Assembly (NCBI GenBank): GCA_023459055.1 | Contig: JAEWVR010000009.1 | Coordinates: forward strand, 186,001 to 250,000 | Length of the DNA stretch: 64,000 nucleotides | Direction of reading: 5' to 3' | Source: Fibrobacterota bacterium | Lineage (GTDB): Bacteria; Fibrobacterota; Chitinivibrionia; Chitinivibrionales; Chitinispirillaceae | Part shown: in pieces, positions 36,996 to 46,748 of the stretch | Numbering within the stretch: position 1 is the stretch's first letter | Layout of the letters: each line of letters starts with the position of its first letter | Notes under the pieces: model-generated | The model's database searches: none | What the model saw: the letters and a program-made list of their open reading frames with translations, nothing else | What the model was told of the DNA's origin: nothing | Translations under genes and position numbers: made by a program

Positions 36996-38267
36996 TCATT
37001 TATCACTACCAGAAAAAATTCCCAGTTTCTGCAACTTATTTTTTAACGTCTCCCGAAACGCAGTTCGACCATGTAAGATAGTTTCAAGATTGATCTGCAG
37101 TATTGTAACTGACCTTTTTCCGTCTGCAAATTTCCAGGTACTGTCAAGGTGAGCAAGATCGGATTGAAATGGATACATTAGTACCACATTGTCAACATTA
37201 TAGCTTCCGGCGTAGGTATACATTTGATACAGGTCTGCCTGAGATACGCCCATTTTACGTTCTTCGCCATTGAGTAACTTCCACTTTGTATCAAGTATGG
37301 CGATTCCTTTGTTCGTTTTAAAATCTTGAATGAAAATATCCGGTTTCATTGTGAATAGTTGCTCTGAGTTATGATACAGAAGTTTTTTCTGTGGCTTCTG
37401 AAGCAGTACATCATACTGTTCACCAATTGCCTTTTTCAATTCAACACCAACATATTCCTCGAAAAGTGTATTCATCGAAAACATCAGACTGATTGATTTT
37501 GCATTTCCACTTACAACGTCCGGACTCATTCCTTTCAGGAACCACCTGCATTGTGTAAGAATTTCTTCCCAGTCCTGATTTATCCGGTTGAATGTAATAC
37601 GACTCCAATCAGAATCATTTGGATGATAATCCTGTACATCGGTAAATACACCATACAACGGTTCAAGTTTCTGCTGTACCGTAAGTGATTGAGCAAAATT
37701 CAAAAGACATTTAAGCGTTCTTTTAATAACCCTGTTTTGTAAATTGTCAGCCTGAAAAGAATCGAATGTACAAAATACCCGCTCATTATGTGCAGAATTA
37801 TGCCGAATTTGTTCAGGTATTGCAATTTTCCCTTTTACCGCTGTGCAGTTTTCGGATTGAACAACATACGTATGGAACATTCCCCGCCTGAGGGTATTCC
37901 AGAGTTTTTCTGCAAAAGCAAGGATAAATATGTCAAGGAGTATATGTTTCTGCAAATGCAGTGATGCTGATCCCATATTGTTAAGTTCTAGTTTTCTGAC
38001 CGCTGCAAGCATTCGTATAAGGATATTCCTGCTTATCCCCTTATCAGTTTCTTTTCCATAGATCTTTGGCAATACTTCGAGATTCAGTTCACCCAACTGA
38101 AGTACGCCACAGTAACCACAAAAACGAAACCTGTTTCGTTGCCACTCAATAAACGTGCACCTGGTTGTCTTGCATAAATTGTCAAGATATGCCAATTGTG
38201 AATCGGTAAGAGAAAATGATTCACCCTCGCCTATCCACTCATATTCAAGTACAGATCTGTTTTCCAT
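36996..38267 (-). CDS. mcrC: McrC nuclease subunit of McrBC restriction system
   Basis: McrC joins McrB rings and cuts DNA that carries modified cytosines. The 423-residue length fits the McrC family. The N-terminal beta domain (GYCGVLQLGELNLEVLPKIY) is typical, and the PD-(D/E)xK nuclease centre is visible in the C-terminal half: MKPDIFIQDF, then AILDTKWKLL (D-x-K), followed by a Gln/Tyr in DLYQMYTYA. The gene begins two bases after the mcrB stop, so the pair is one operon. The nuclease residues are intact, so activity is expected. Confidence 0.9.
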   Translation of the reverse strand: MENRSVLEYEWIGEGESFSLTDSQLAYLDNLCKTTRCTFIEWQRNRFRFCGYCGVLQLGELNLEVLPKIYGKETDKGISRNILIRMLAAVRKLELNNMGSASLHLQKHILLDIFILAFAEKLWNTLRRGMFHTYVVQSENCTAVKGKIAIPEQIRHNSAHNERVFCTFDSFQADNLQNRVIKRTLKCLLNFAQSLTVQQKLEPLYGVFTDVQDYHPNDSDWSRITFNRINQDWEEILTQCRWFLKGMSPDVVSGNAKSISLMFSMNTLFEEYVGVELKKAIGEQYDVLLQKPQKKLLYHNSEQLFTMKPDIFIQDFKTNKGIAILDTKWKLLNGEERKMGVSQADLYQMYTYAGSYNVDNVVLMYPFQSDLAHLDSTWKFADGKRSVTILQINLETILHGRTAFRETLKNKLQKLGIFSGSDK

Positions 38268-38269
38268 TG

Positions 38270-40975
38270 CTACGCCTGATATATTTTTGAAAACGCTTGT
38301 GCCGGCATTTTTCCTTCTGCAAGCAAAGGATTAACTCTGTAATCAACACGGGTATCTATGTCGTCATGATCAAACCCAAGAATTGTTGATTCATCAAGTT
38401 TTTCCCGTATAATCAACCGTGCGGTTGCACTTGTATCCTCACGCTGCTCTTTTGATAACTGTTCATCATGCTCACCAAGGACAAGTACGATTTTTTCCCA
38501 ATGATCATAAAAGTATTCCTGAAGCAGTGGGATAATTTTTGATGAAAAGCATTTGTTAAGATCACTGAGATTTTGTACATTACAAAAATATGCATGGCCG
38601 AGTTGAAGGTCTCTGCCTGCGAGAAGCTTGATTCGATTGTTTAATGCAGATAAGAGGCTTCTCAGATTTATCGATCCATTTTCAATCTGCCCAACACCAT
38701 CAGATCCTTTAATAACATCCGGTTCAGGCATCAGTTCAATAAAATCAAAACGCCGGCGTAATGCAATATCAAGCAGTGCAATACTACAGTCGGCAGTGTT
38801 CATTGTTCCTATGATGTCAACATTGTGAGGAATACCGAAACTGTTACCGGAATACGGGAGTGTTACCTCAACTGCTTTATTACTATCAATTATCTGGCCA
38901 TTTTTATCATAATGAATGCGTTTGTCTGGTTCGATCATTGTAATAAGTTCACCAAAAATTTTGGATATATTTCCCCGATTTATCTCATCAATGAATAATG
39001 CATACCGGTTTTTCGGATCAAGACGCGCACGATTACAGATTTTTAAAAAGACACCAGGCCGAATATCATAACTGATCTGTCCGTTATCATTACATACCGG
39101 CCGTAACCCCTCGATAAATTCCTCATATCCGTATGATTGGTGAAAAGTGACAAATTCATATCGCTTTACAGTGGTTACAGTTTGCTTGTTTTTATTTAAC
39201 AGCATATCGATTGATTCTGCAGTATCTGGAGCGTTACTTCGCCAATTTTCAACGAGTGACCAACTCGAGTCTTCATTTTTGTCAAATACGAATGGCTGCT
39301 GACGTTGGGTTGAGTTGACAGTTTTCGAATCCTGAGGAGTGTGCATTTGCAATGTACCCCAGATTGTTGCGCGTAGATTTTTACAACTGCTCAGTGCCAG
39401 TTTCATTTGTACAGCATTATGTTCTGCAATCTCTGTAACCGAAATCGTATTTCTATTGCTTTCTGCCATTGTGTACAGTATTACTTCCCACCAGGTAGCA
39501 TTAGTGACAAACTCACGTAATGATTCCATTTGAGAATCACGGGATGATTCAACGGTAGATACATAACGTGGGATCCAATTGTTAAATATCTCATACGTTT
39601 TACCGGTGCCTGGTGGACCGTAGAGAATAACGTTTTGTGGTTGATAAATTTCCATATAGTTTTTTTCCAGAGTTTCAGAATTTGTTTCCTGAACATAATC
39701 TATTATTTCACTTTTATTTTTAAATCCAATAATGGGCTGAACATTCGACTGTGTTGGTTCACTGTAGTTTCTAAAGTAAACAAAATCTGATGTGTTCAAT
39801 GGTTCTGACAACCTTGTCATTTCATCAATTAAATATGCGACTTTTGCTTGTTTCCCATCATCATTATAATCATTAAATGATTCCTTATATTCCGCAGCAT
39901 CAGACCAGTCTTTATTTTTATAATCTGCGGCTTCTGCAAAATCAATAACATTTGCTCTATATGTAACTTCTTTTTCCTGAGAAAAATAGAAATAGAAACT
40001 GCCATCATTCTCTATTTTCTTTCTTAAAGCTTGTAGTGTTGCATTTGTGCCAGTAGGCCGAATGTGCCACCACATGACATAGGTTTTATGTGTTTTTAAT
40101 TTTTCAATCGCAGCATCTTTCCACTCATAACTATCGCATGCGATTAGTCCTGTAATATCAGGTTCTTCATTTTTACGCCACCTGCTAACAAGTGGCTCAC
40201 TATAGAAAGATAGCTCTTTTGTTTGGTATTCTGATTCAAGCTTTTTTCTCAAATCAAGTAGATGTTGATCTATTGCAACAAGCCTTATTTCTTTTAGATT
40301 TGAATCTGGAACAGAATTAAATGCAGCAAGTATTTTTCTTTTTTCGTTAATTGATGAATAATCTTCATATTCGTCTGGAAACAAAAAATAACTTATCATG
40401 TGACGAAATTGTCGTCTGTCACTTTCCTTAATTTCAACCAGCCATTCTCCCCAAGCCCAAGCATCTTTAAGAATAGTTGTACGATACTCATCTTTTTCTC
40501 CAAGTAATGTTTGGAACATCAGAATAGAATAGCGTACTTCATACCATAACCCGGTTAAATAAGCCTGACCGCAGCTACCAACACCACGAAGTACATCATC
40601 GGTTAAGTATAATTCAGGAATATTCTCATTTAGTCCAGTCCAATTCCATAGTGTTTTAATTCGTTCCCTTTTAGTTGCAACTTTCCAGTTTTTTTGATAT
40701 GGGAAAAGTAATAAAAGCCAGATTATTTCGGTCATAAGTACTTTTGCAGCGATTGATGCCGGTTTGATCTGCTTCTCAAGTTTATCCCAAAATGTATTTT
40801 CTGATTCATCTAAATTTTCAACAAAGTACTTAACGAGTTCGGAAAATGCTTCGGGCGTCCAGCTTTGTACTGTTGATGAGAAAATTGATTTTTGTGAACC
40901 GAAAACCTTTTCTTTCCATATCGTAACCACATTTAAAATCGGTTCTATTGAGTATTCTGGATGATATCTGCTCAT
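38270..40975 (-). CDS. mcrB: McrB-type AAA+ GTPase
   Basis: The 901-residue protein carries the McrB AAA+ motor in its second half: Walker A in LYGPPGTGKT near 454, Walker B LFIDEINRGNISKIF near 662, and the McrB signature IGTMNTADCS near 723, then a sensor in LRRRFDFIEL. The first ~430 residues are far longer than the E. coli specificity domain and match nothing I can name; a small beta-rich segment (YVMWWHIRPTGTN ... SFYFYF) could be the DNA-reading module. GGAG lies before the ATG. It is 170 bases downstream of the AlbA_2 regulator gene and directly upstream of mcrC. Confidence 0.9.
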   Translation of the reverse strand: MSRYHPEYSIEPILNVVTIWKEKVFGSQKSIFSSTVQSWTPEAFSELVKYFVENLDESENTFWDKLEKQIKPASIAAKVLMTEIIWLLLLFPYQKNWKVATKRERIKTLWNWTGLNENIPELYLTDDVLRGVGSCGQAYLTGLWYEVRYSILMFQTLLGEKDEYRTTILKDAWAWGEWLVEIKESDRRQFRHMISYFLFPDEYEDYSSINEKRKILAAFNSVPDSNLKEIRLVAIDQHLLDLRKKLESEYQTKELSFYSEPLVSRWRKNEEPDITGLIACDSYEWKDAAIEKLKTHKTYVMWWHIRPTGTNATLQALRKKIENDGSFYFYFSQEKEVTYRANVIDFAEAADYKNKDWSDAAEYKESFNDYNDDGKQAKVAYLIDEMTRLSEPLNTSDFVYFRNYSEPTQSNVQPIIGFKNKSEIIDYVQETNSETLEKNYMEIYQPQNVILYGPPGTGKTYEIFNNWIPRYVSTVESSRDSQMESLREFVTNATWWEVILYTMAESNRNTISVTEIAEHNAVQMKLALSSCKNLRATIWGTLQMHTPQDSKTVNSTQRQQPFVFDKNEDSSWSLVENWRSNAPDTAESIDMLLNKNKQTVTTVKRYEFVTFHQSYGYEEFIEGLRPVCNDNGQISYDIRPGVFLKICNRARLDPKNRYALFIDEINRGNISKIFGELITMIEPDKRIHYDKNGQIIDSNKAVEVTLPYSGNSFGIPHNVDIIGTMNTADCSIALLDIALRRRFDFIELMPEPDVIKGSDGVGQIENGSINLRSLLSALNNRIKLLAGRDLQLGHAYFCNVQNLSDLNKCFSSKIIPLLQEYFYDHWEKIVLVLGEHDEQLSKEQREDTSATARLIIREKLDESTILGFDHDDIDTRVDYRVNPLLAEGKMPAQAFSKIYQA

Positions 40976-41099
40976 AGATGCTCCATTTGGATGTTATTCT
41001 GTTTACTAAACAGATAAATTAAATAATTGACATCTAACTTTATTCCATCTATTATTTTAATTTAGCTCAGCTACCAATGTGTAGTCAGAGGTGACCCTA

Positions 41100-41130
41100 A
41101 CGCCCGGTCTGAAGGGCGTCCTTCTTTTTT
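41100..41130 (+). promoter_or_regulatory. Inverted repeat between the AlbA_2 gene and mcrB
   Basis: ACGCCC (41100-41105) and GGGCGT (41114-41119) form a stem; a T-rich run follows only on the plus strand, so it would not terminate the minus-strand operon. It may be a regulatory hairpin or a leftover terminator. Confidence 0.35.
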
Positions 41131-41144
41131 CTGCTTTAACACAA

Positions 41145-42725
41145 TTAACCTTTGTTTACCTGTTGATTTTTTAAAACTCTTTTGCCGCCATTTGTCAACT
41201 TGTACTTTTGTAAACGACTGTTAGGTTTTTCCGGGATTGTCTGCTCAATTTTCCTATTTTCAAGCAATTGACGTATTGCTTCATTCAACTGTCCATCCGG
41301 TTTTTGCTTTCCGAGAATTTTTGCGATTTCGACTTTTCCATACTCATCGTTGTTTAGAATCGTCAGAACACGCAGTTCAATTGAAATTGCTGACTCTGCC
41401 TTTTGACTCTGCCCTGACTCTGCCTTTTGACTCTGCCCTGACTCTGCCTTCTTTAGATTTTCCCGCTTTGGCCTCGAAGTCATTGTTGATTCGTGAATTG
41501 GAATTGTTGTAAGAAAATAGGTCCGTTCATCATCGGTTTCGAAAATAGGTGCAGGTGAACCATTATTTTGACATGCCCGCTTAATTTTAGGAATTCCTGT
41601 TCCCCTGCCTTCTGTCAAGCTTAGTTCCTTAAGAAAATCACCAATTCTTCGATTTCTGTAATCCCGTGCAACGACACGCTCATTTTTAAGTGCCTTATTG
41701 TCAACAGGTGGAACTGGTCCTGGAAATGATAGAATTTCTATTCGATCCAGCCTGACACTGATTTCGATTGTATTAGGGATATCGTAGCCCCGATGGTATA
41801 CTGCGTTTGCAAGCGATTCCTCAATTGCCTCATATGGATAATTAAAGAAACGAATTGCTTTTGCATTTCCGGGAATCTTTCTCACGTACTCTGAAATGTG
41901 CATATTTTTCAAATAGTTTAACGATTCAACCAGCTGCAAATGTACAGGCCCGGAAAATGTTTTTTCAACGAAAGAGTCCCCTATGTCATCATTGTATTCA
42001 ACAATCTCTATTCGAGCACCAGTAAAATATTTTTGTGGGTTTCTGCAAAAAAACAAAAGACCTGCATTGATTGGACGAAGCATTTCGTCAGGCCCCCGGG
42101 CGATTTGTAGCTGACGGCAAAGATCTTCAACAGGTAATTTATGAGCAGTATGATAAAGATCACTACCAGTCTGCTGTAAAAAGGTACGAATCAATCCTAC
42201 ATCGATGTCGTCAAGTGATGCGTTATGATTGATACGATCATCATAAGGGACTTTTGCAGTACAATTTAAAAGGTCCAATTCTGTTTGCCCACTAGCCTTT
42301 ACAGTAGTAGACATTCTTCGCACATAGTAAGCAGATCCAGCTTTATTGTCAAGTGATACTGGTGCTTTGTATGGTCGGACATCACCACCCGGACACCATA
42401 AGATTAAAATGTGTTTTCCGTTATATTGTTCTGGAAAAACGATCGGAAAGTAATGGGGATATATTCTGTTGCATAGTTCAACCAATTTTTTTTGTATGGC
42501 ATCAATCTGATCGGCATTTAGTCCGATGGGAGGTAATACAGGTAAACCATCCTTTTCTGCAATACCTATAAAGATATAACCACCACCGATATTGTGAAGA
42601 TCATTTGCAAATGCACATACTGTATGTACTATATCCTGAGGATTCCACCCGGATTTGTATTCTATTCTTTCTGATTCTATTGTCTTACCAGACAGGATTT
42701 GTTCAAGACTTATTGGCAACGGCAC
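41145..42725 (-). CDS. AlbA_2 (Schlafen-type) DNA-binding regulator with RecG-like HATPase fold
   Basis: A 526-residue protein. The AlbA_2 domain is at the N-terminus (ESERIEYKSGWNPQDIVHTV, then IGGGYIFIGIAEKDGLPV), followed by the HATPase_c_4-type domain (YPYEAIEESLANAVYHRGYD, then TEGRGTGIPKIKRACQNNG), and a C-terminal winged helix near 470-520. This order is common in 'RecG-like' transcriptional regulators found in defence and stress loci. GTG 42725, with AGGAG 7 bases upstream, is preferred to the TTG at 42767. It lies between the methyltransferase and mcrB and may sense or control the block. A repeated KAESGQSQ segment precedes the winged helix. Confidence 0.85.
   Translation of the reverse strand: MPLPISLEQILSGKTIESERIEYKSGWNPQDIVHTVCAFANDLHNIGGGYIFIGIAEKDGLPVLPPIGLNADQIDAIQKKLVELCNRIYPHYFPIVFPEQYNGKHILILWCPGGDVRPYKAPVSLDNKAGSAYYVRRMSTTVKASGQTELDLLNCTAKVPYDDRINHNASLDDIDVGLIRTFLQQTGSDLYHTAHKLPVEDLCRQLQIARGPDEMLRPINAGLLFFCRNPQKYFTGARIEIVEYNDDIGDSFVEKTFSGPVHLQLVESLNYLKNMHISEYVRKIPGNAKAIRFFNYPYEAIEESLANAVYHRGYDIPNTIEISVRLDRIEILSFPGPVPPVDNKALKNERVVARDYRNRRIGDFLKELSLTEGRGTGIPKIKRACQNNGSPAPIFETDDERTYFLTTIPIHESTMTSRPKRENLKKAESGQSQKAESGQSQKAESAISIELRVLTILNNDEYGKVEIAKILGKQKPDGQLNEAIRQLLENRKIEQTIPEKPNSRLQKYKLTNGGKRVLKNQQVNKG
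41391..41450. repeat. 24-bp tandem repeat inside the AlbA_2 gene
   Basis: Two exact 24-bp units (41391-41414 and 41415-41438) plus half a unit code repeated KAESGQSQ residues; each unit contains the ten-mer TGACTCTGCC twice. Copy number can change by slippage without breaking the frame. Confidence 0.85.
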
Positions 42726-42788
42726 AGGATGACTCCTTTTGGTAATGTGACATTTGGTAACTGACAATAATATACAAAATGTATGGAT

Positions 42789-45700
42789 TCATTCTAACTC
42801 CCCATGTTCCAGCCGATCCCAGGCCTCGAGCACCAGCCTCCGTGTACGATACTCGCCGAATTCCCGCATCTCTTTATCTTTTAATACACGAAATGTTTCT
42901 GAGGGATAGTCTTCACCGAACAGATCTGATGGGTCGAGAATGTAGCGAAGCTCGTCACGATTGAGACCATAGAGTTTTGCGTAGTATGCGTCAAGCTCGG
43001 CACGCAGTTGTGCTCTTCTGTCAATGTTGAACGTAAATGGTTCACCATCGTACCCAAGGTCGTGTGCAAACGATGTGAGATCGTGGGATGTGAAAGTGAG
43101 TTCGAGGACTCGAGATGTAATAAAATGAATATCTGTATCATTGTATTTTGATGGTGGAAGATTCACGATTTGTTTTTTATAATGATATTTTAAGTGAACA
43201 CCACCTATCTTTTGACGAGTTACATAGTCGTGAACAATAGAACATTGATCTGCAAGAAGACAGGGTAAAATTTCTATTGTTTGGTTGGGAAACATTAATA
43301 AAAAGGTGTCTCCTACAGCCGAAATAGGAATAATTCCAGCAATAACAGTTCGTTCGTTTGTTGCATTTGTAATATCCCGCCAACCTAATAGCCACTTCAT
43401 TAGCCATTTCTTTGACAGCAATGCATCATCAATATGTTTTTGATGTACCCAGTATCTCGGAAGTGCGACCGCATTTGGATCCCGTTTCTCTTCTGTTGTC
43501 ATATCCCGTGTATCTTCACCATTAGCCCCATAGGTAGCCCAACGATGATCGTATTGATGCACCATTTTTGCTTCGTAGAGCGGCAGATACTGGTCACTCC
43601 CGCATGAAAATACAGCGCCTTGAAGCTCGCCGCCCATCGATTCCAATTGATTACGGGTTTTAAAAAGATGGCTGTCCGTTGACATATCAAATAATCGGGC
43701 AAATGAAATACCCCAAGGATTACCATCTTCTCTGTTTTCGTCAATAAGCACTGTTGAAGCACGATAGATCTTTTTTGTCAACTCTGCATCATATTGCGAC
43801 CGGAAGATCGGACACGTCCTCGTATTAGGGTTGAGAAGAGCAATATCGGCTCCCGAAAGTGTGAATTGCCTACGATTATCCTGCATCTGTGATGTATTAG
43901 TGAGAAAAAATGAAAAGCGTGCTTCTTTACATTTACCAATTGTTAAGCAGCAGAATTTATAACTTCTGTGAACACCTTTGAACATTGCATCCCGATTTTC
44001 AAAATCAATTAAGGAAACAAGTTTCTCATTCTGGCTTATATAAGCAAAAAAGGCTTTAGTAGAATCATCTGTTGCTATACCGGATGGAACAATAACACCT
44101 GCTCTTCCGGAATTGTTGACAATTTGTGAAAACAGTTCAGCAAAAAGAGCGTATAGATTTACATCACCAACTCCGGTAAATGGAAAACGTCCACCCTCAT
44201 CTTTACCAACGTGTGCAAACAGACTTGCAGCTTCAGCTTCACGGCGTGCATTATTAAATTCCAGATAGATTTTTTTCTCTGCATCAGAAACACCCGGTGC
44301 ATAATCTCTTGACGGAAAGCAGTTTTTCGCAAGCATACCCTCCGCAAGCCATGCTATCCGCTGTGCCCGCTCTGCTTTATTTTTTGCTTCAGCAACCAAA
44401 GGGCTTCGTGACGCAAAAAATTCCTCCTCCTGTAACTTGATACGCTCCCATGGCGGATTCCCTAAAACGCAATCGAAACCACCTTTTTTAAACACTTCAG
44501 GAAATTCAAGATGCCAGTGAAAAAAACGAAATCTGTCTGCTGTATCCCGAACCAATTTCGCACTATCCTGACTCAACGCAAGTCCGCCACGAATTTTAAG
44601 TATATTTCCGGATGTCGGAATCACACTTTGTAAATTTGCTGTTTTATTAATATAAAAAGCAGCAATGTAAAGATCTTCTTTAAGGCGCATTTTCTGACGT
44701 GCGTTACTATCAAGAAATTCACGGTATTTCTGCTCTTTACGGTTGATATCATCAAGGGTATCTTCCGGCATATCCGACAGATCGAATTCCGGCAGTACTT
44801 CCTCTACAACTGTTTCAAAGAGATCTGTAGCAATTACTTTCTCACTTTTAAGTTCAAGCATCTCCCGATGCGATTTATTTTCTTTTTTAAGTACCGTACA
44901 TACTGATTTGTCATCACCGGACAATGGTTTAAATGCCTCATCGGGAATTCCTCTGTCTACTACCGCAGGGTCAAGCACACCAACCAGCGCATTGCCACAT
45001 CGTATATGTGCATCAAGAAACGATAACGGTTTTCCCGGTTCAATCGCCTCAAGCCAGAGCGCTGTTCGTGCAAGCTCTATCGCCATGGGATTAAGATCGA
45101 CACCATAAATACAGTGCGAAATCACTTCGCGCAGTGCATGTCGATACTGCTTATCGGTTGGCTGATCGGGTGCTGCACTACGTACCGCATATTCTCCAGC
45201 AATTCGACGTGCTGCAGCAAGAAGAAAATGGCCTGATCCGCATGCAGGATCAATTACTTTTATGAAAAGCAGTGCATTGACAGTATCAGACGCCTGTTTG
45301 TCAAGTGCATTTTTAATAACCGGATCAAGCGCGGATTTAATCAATTCCTTAACAAGTGAATCTGGTGTATAGTATGATCCAGTCAGTTTACGGGCATTTC
45401 CTTTTGACAGATCATCACTGCCTGCATAAACAAAACGCCACGGTCTGTTTTCAAATTGAATTTGCGGTACCAGTTCAAGGAGCGATTCATAGACACTGCC
45501 AAGTTCCTCACTATCCATATCACGATAGTTAATGCGTGTAAGCGTTGCACCAAGTTTAAAAAATGACAAATGATGCAATGCAGTAAGCAACGCCTGATTA
45601 CTTATTGACGAACTATCAATATCCGGACACTGGTCCGATGCAAATAACCCTCCTAAAGCAGGAAGTGCAAGTTCTTTTTGACCATGAGCAAGTGATGTGA

Positions 45701-46748
45701 AAACGATTTTCAACTGTTGCCAGCAATCGCTGTAATCATCCTGACGTAATCGTTTACGGGCCTTTTCCCTTAAGACTGCACAACTATACCCTTTATGATA
45801 ACGCTCCTGAATATCGGGAGGCGACTGTGGATCAAGCAGTAAACCCCGTTCTTCGGTGGTTGACAAAAAGATTATCCTGTATACCAGACGTAAAAGCTGT
45901 AATTGATATCCTTTAATGTCAAGTTTGCCGGTTTCGATACTGTCCCGAAGCAAAGCATTATCCTTATGCGCAAGAAAACCATTACCAAGCGTTTCAAGGG
46001 CACTTGTTACACCAATACGTAATTTTTCAACAACCCGTTCACCAGTTCCCAGTGCTTCATCCCGCCACTGTTCGAGAATTGATGACAATGCGCCATTTGC
46101 AACGGGAGTTAGTCGGCTCGCATGCAGTAACTGATACATAAGCGCAAAATCGGCATATAGCTCTTCAGTAAACATCATAGCAAAATCTATCTCAAGCCAT
46201 GCCGGACGTGTAAGACTGTGATTATCGCGATAAACACGAAGGAACATTCCATTACAGACAAATCCATAAACGGCCGTATCCATTGCATTTAGATATTCCT
46301 GCATTAATGCTGATGGTGATCGGCGTCTTCCATTGTCTCCGAATTGTGGCTCACTTTTATCAAATTCATTTTCAGGTCCGATACACAAAACCGGAACAGT
46401 TCCTGCACATGCCATTCTGTTGACTGAAAATATTCTGTCATCAAGTATCTGAGGTTCCACTGGAACCATGTCCTCATAACCAAGTATTACCGCAAGTAGT
46501 TTATCATGCCACATTGTAAATTGCTGCTGATCATCACTACGATTTTTTACTGCACAATAGTCCTGCCATAGTGCAGCAGCCATGCGGTATGCCCGTGCTA
46601 TTTCATCACGTAAACGAAGCCCTTTTGGAACATTATAGTCAGCGTCAGCAGACCACTTTGCTTTACCGCTGCGCACAGTGTCAATCATTACATTCGGAAA
46701 TATCCCACCTTCAACCTTAATCGACTGAAGTACCTCACGATTAATCAT
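42789..46748 (-). CDS. Eco57I-type N6-adenine DNA methyltransferase (DrmMI/PglX-like)
   Basis: A 1319-residue methyltransferase. The SAM-binding motif DPACGSGHFLLAAARRIAGE lies near residue 499, and the catalytic motif NPPWERIKLQEEEF near 762 (N-P-P-W, adenine-specific). About 430 N-terminal residues and a large C-terminal part with repeated recognition-type strands surround the core. The size and the adjoining helicases fit DrmMI of class 1 DISARM, or PglX-type enzymes. Its start overlaps the SNF2 stop by one base (TGATG), so the three upstream genes are tightly coupled. It would mark self DNA; the target sequence is unknown. Confidence 0.88.
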   Translation of the reverse strand: MINREVLQSIKVEGGIFPNVMIDTVRSGKAKWSADADYNVPKGLRLRDEIARAYRMAAALWQDYCAVKNRSDDQQQFTMWHDKLLAVILGYEDMVPVEPQILDDRIFSVNRMACAGTVPVLCIGPENEFDKSEPQFGDNGRRRSPSALMQEYLNAMDTAVYGFVCNGMFLRVYRDNHSLTRPAWLEIDFAMMFTEELYADFALMYQLLHASRLTPVANGALSSILEQWRDEALGTGERVVEKLRIGVTSALETLGNGFLAHKDNALLRDSIETGKLDIKGYQLQLLRLVYRIIFLSTTEERGLLLDPQSPPDIQERYHKGYSCAVLREKARKRLRQDDYSDCWQQLKIVFTSLAHGQKELALPALGGLFASDQCPDIDSSSISNQALLTALHHLSFFKLGATLTRINYRDMDSEELGSVYESLLELVPQIQFENRPWRFVYAGSDDLSKGNARKLTGSYYTPDSLVKELIKSALDPVIKNALDKQASDTVNALLFIKVIDPACGSGHFLLAAARRIAGEYAVRSAAPDQPTDKQYRHALREVISHCIYGVDLNPMAIELARTALWLEAIEPGKPLSFLDAHIRCGNALVGVLDPAVVDRGIPDEAFKPLSGDDKSVCTVLKKENKSHREMLELKSEKVIATDLFETVVEEVLPEFDLSDMPEDTLDDINRKEQKYREFLDSNARQKMRLKEDLYIAAFYINKTANLQSVIPTSGNILKIRGGLALSQDSAKLVRDTADRFRFFHWHLEFPEVFKKGGFDCVLGNPPWERIKLQEEEFFASRSPLVAEAKNKAERAQRIAWLAEGMLAKNCFPSRDYAPGVSDAEKKIYLEFNNARREAEAASLFAHVGKDEGGRFPFTGVGDVNLYALFAELFSQIVNNSGRAGVIVPSGIATDDSTKAFFAYISQNEKLVSLIDFENRDAMFKGVHRSYKFCCLTIGKCKEARFSFFLTNTSQMQDNRRQFTLSGADIALLNPNTRTCPIFRSQYDAELTKKIYRASTVLIDENREDGNPWGISFARLFDMSTDSHLFKTRNQLESMGGELQGAVFSCGSDQYLPLYEAKMVHQYDHRWATYGANGEDTRDMTTEEKRDPNAVALPRYWVHQKHIDDALLSKKWLMKWLLGWRDITNATNERTVIAGIIPISAVGDTFLLMFPNQTIEILPCLLADQCSIVHDYVTRQKIGGVHLKYHYKKQIVNLPPSKYNDTDIHFITSRVLELTFTSHDLTSFAHDLGYDGEPFTFNIDRRAQLRAELDAYYAKLYGLNRDELRYILDPSDLFGEDYPSETFRVLKDKEMREFGEYRTRRLVLEAWDRLEHGELE

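Noticed and set aside
41391..41450. CRISPR-like tandem repeat
   Set aside because: Units are contiguous without spacers and lie in a reading frame; no array or cas gene is present in the window.
42779..43141. Small frames on both strands at the end of the methyltransferase gene
   Set aside because: They are shadows of the methyltransferase C-terminus and have no start signals.
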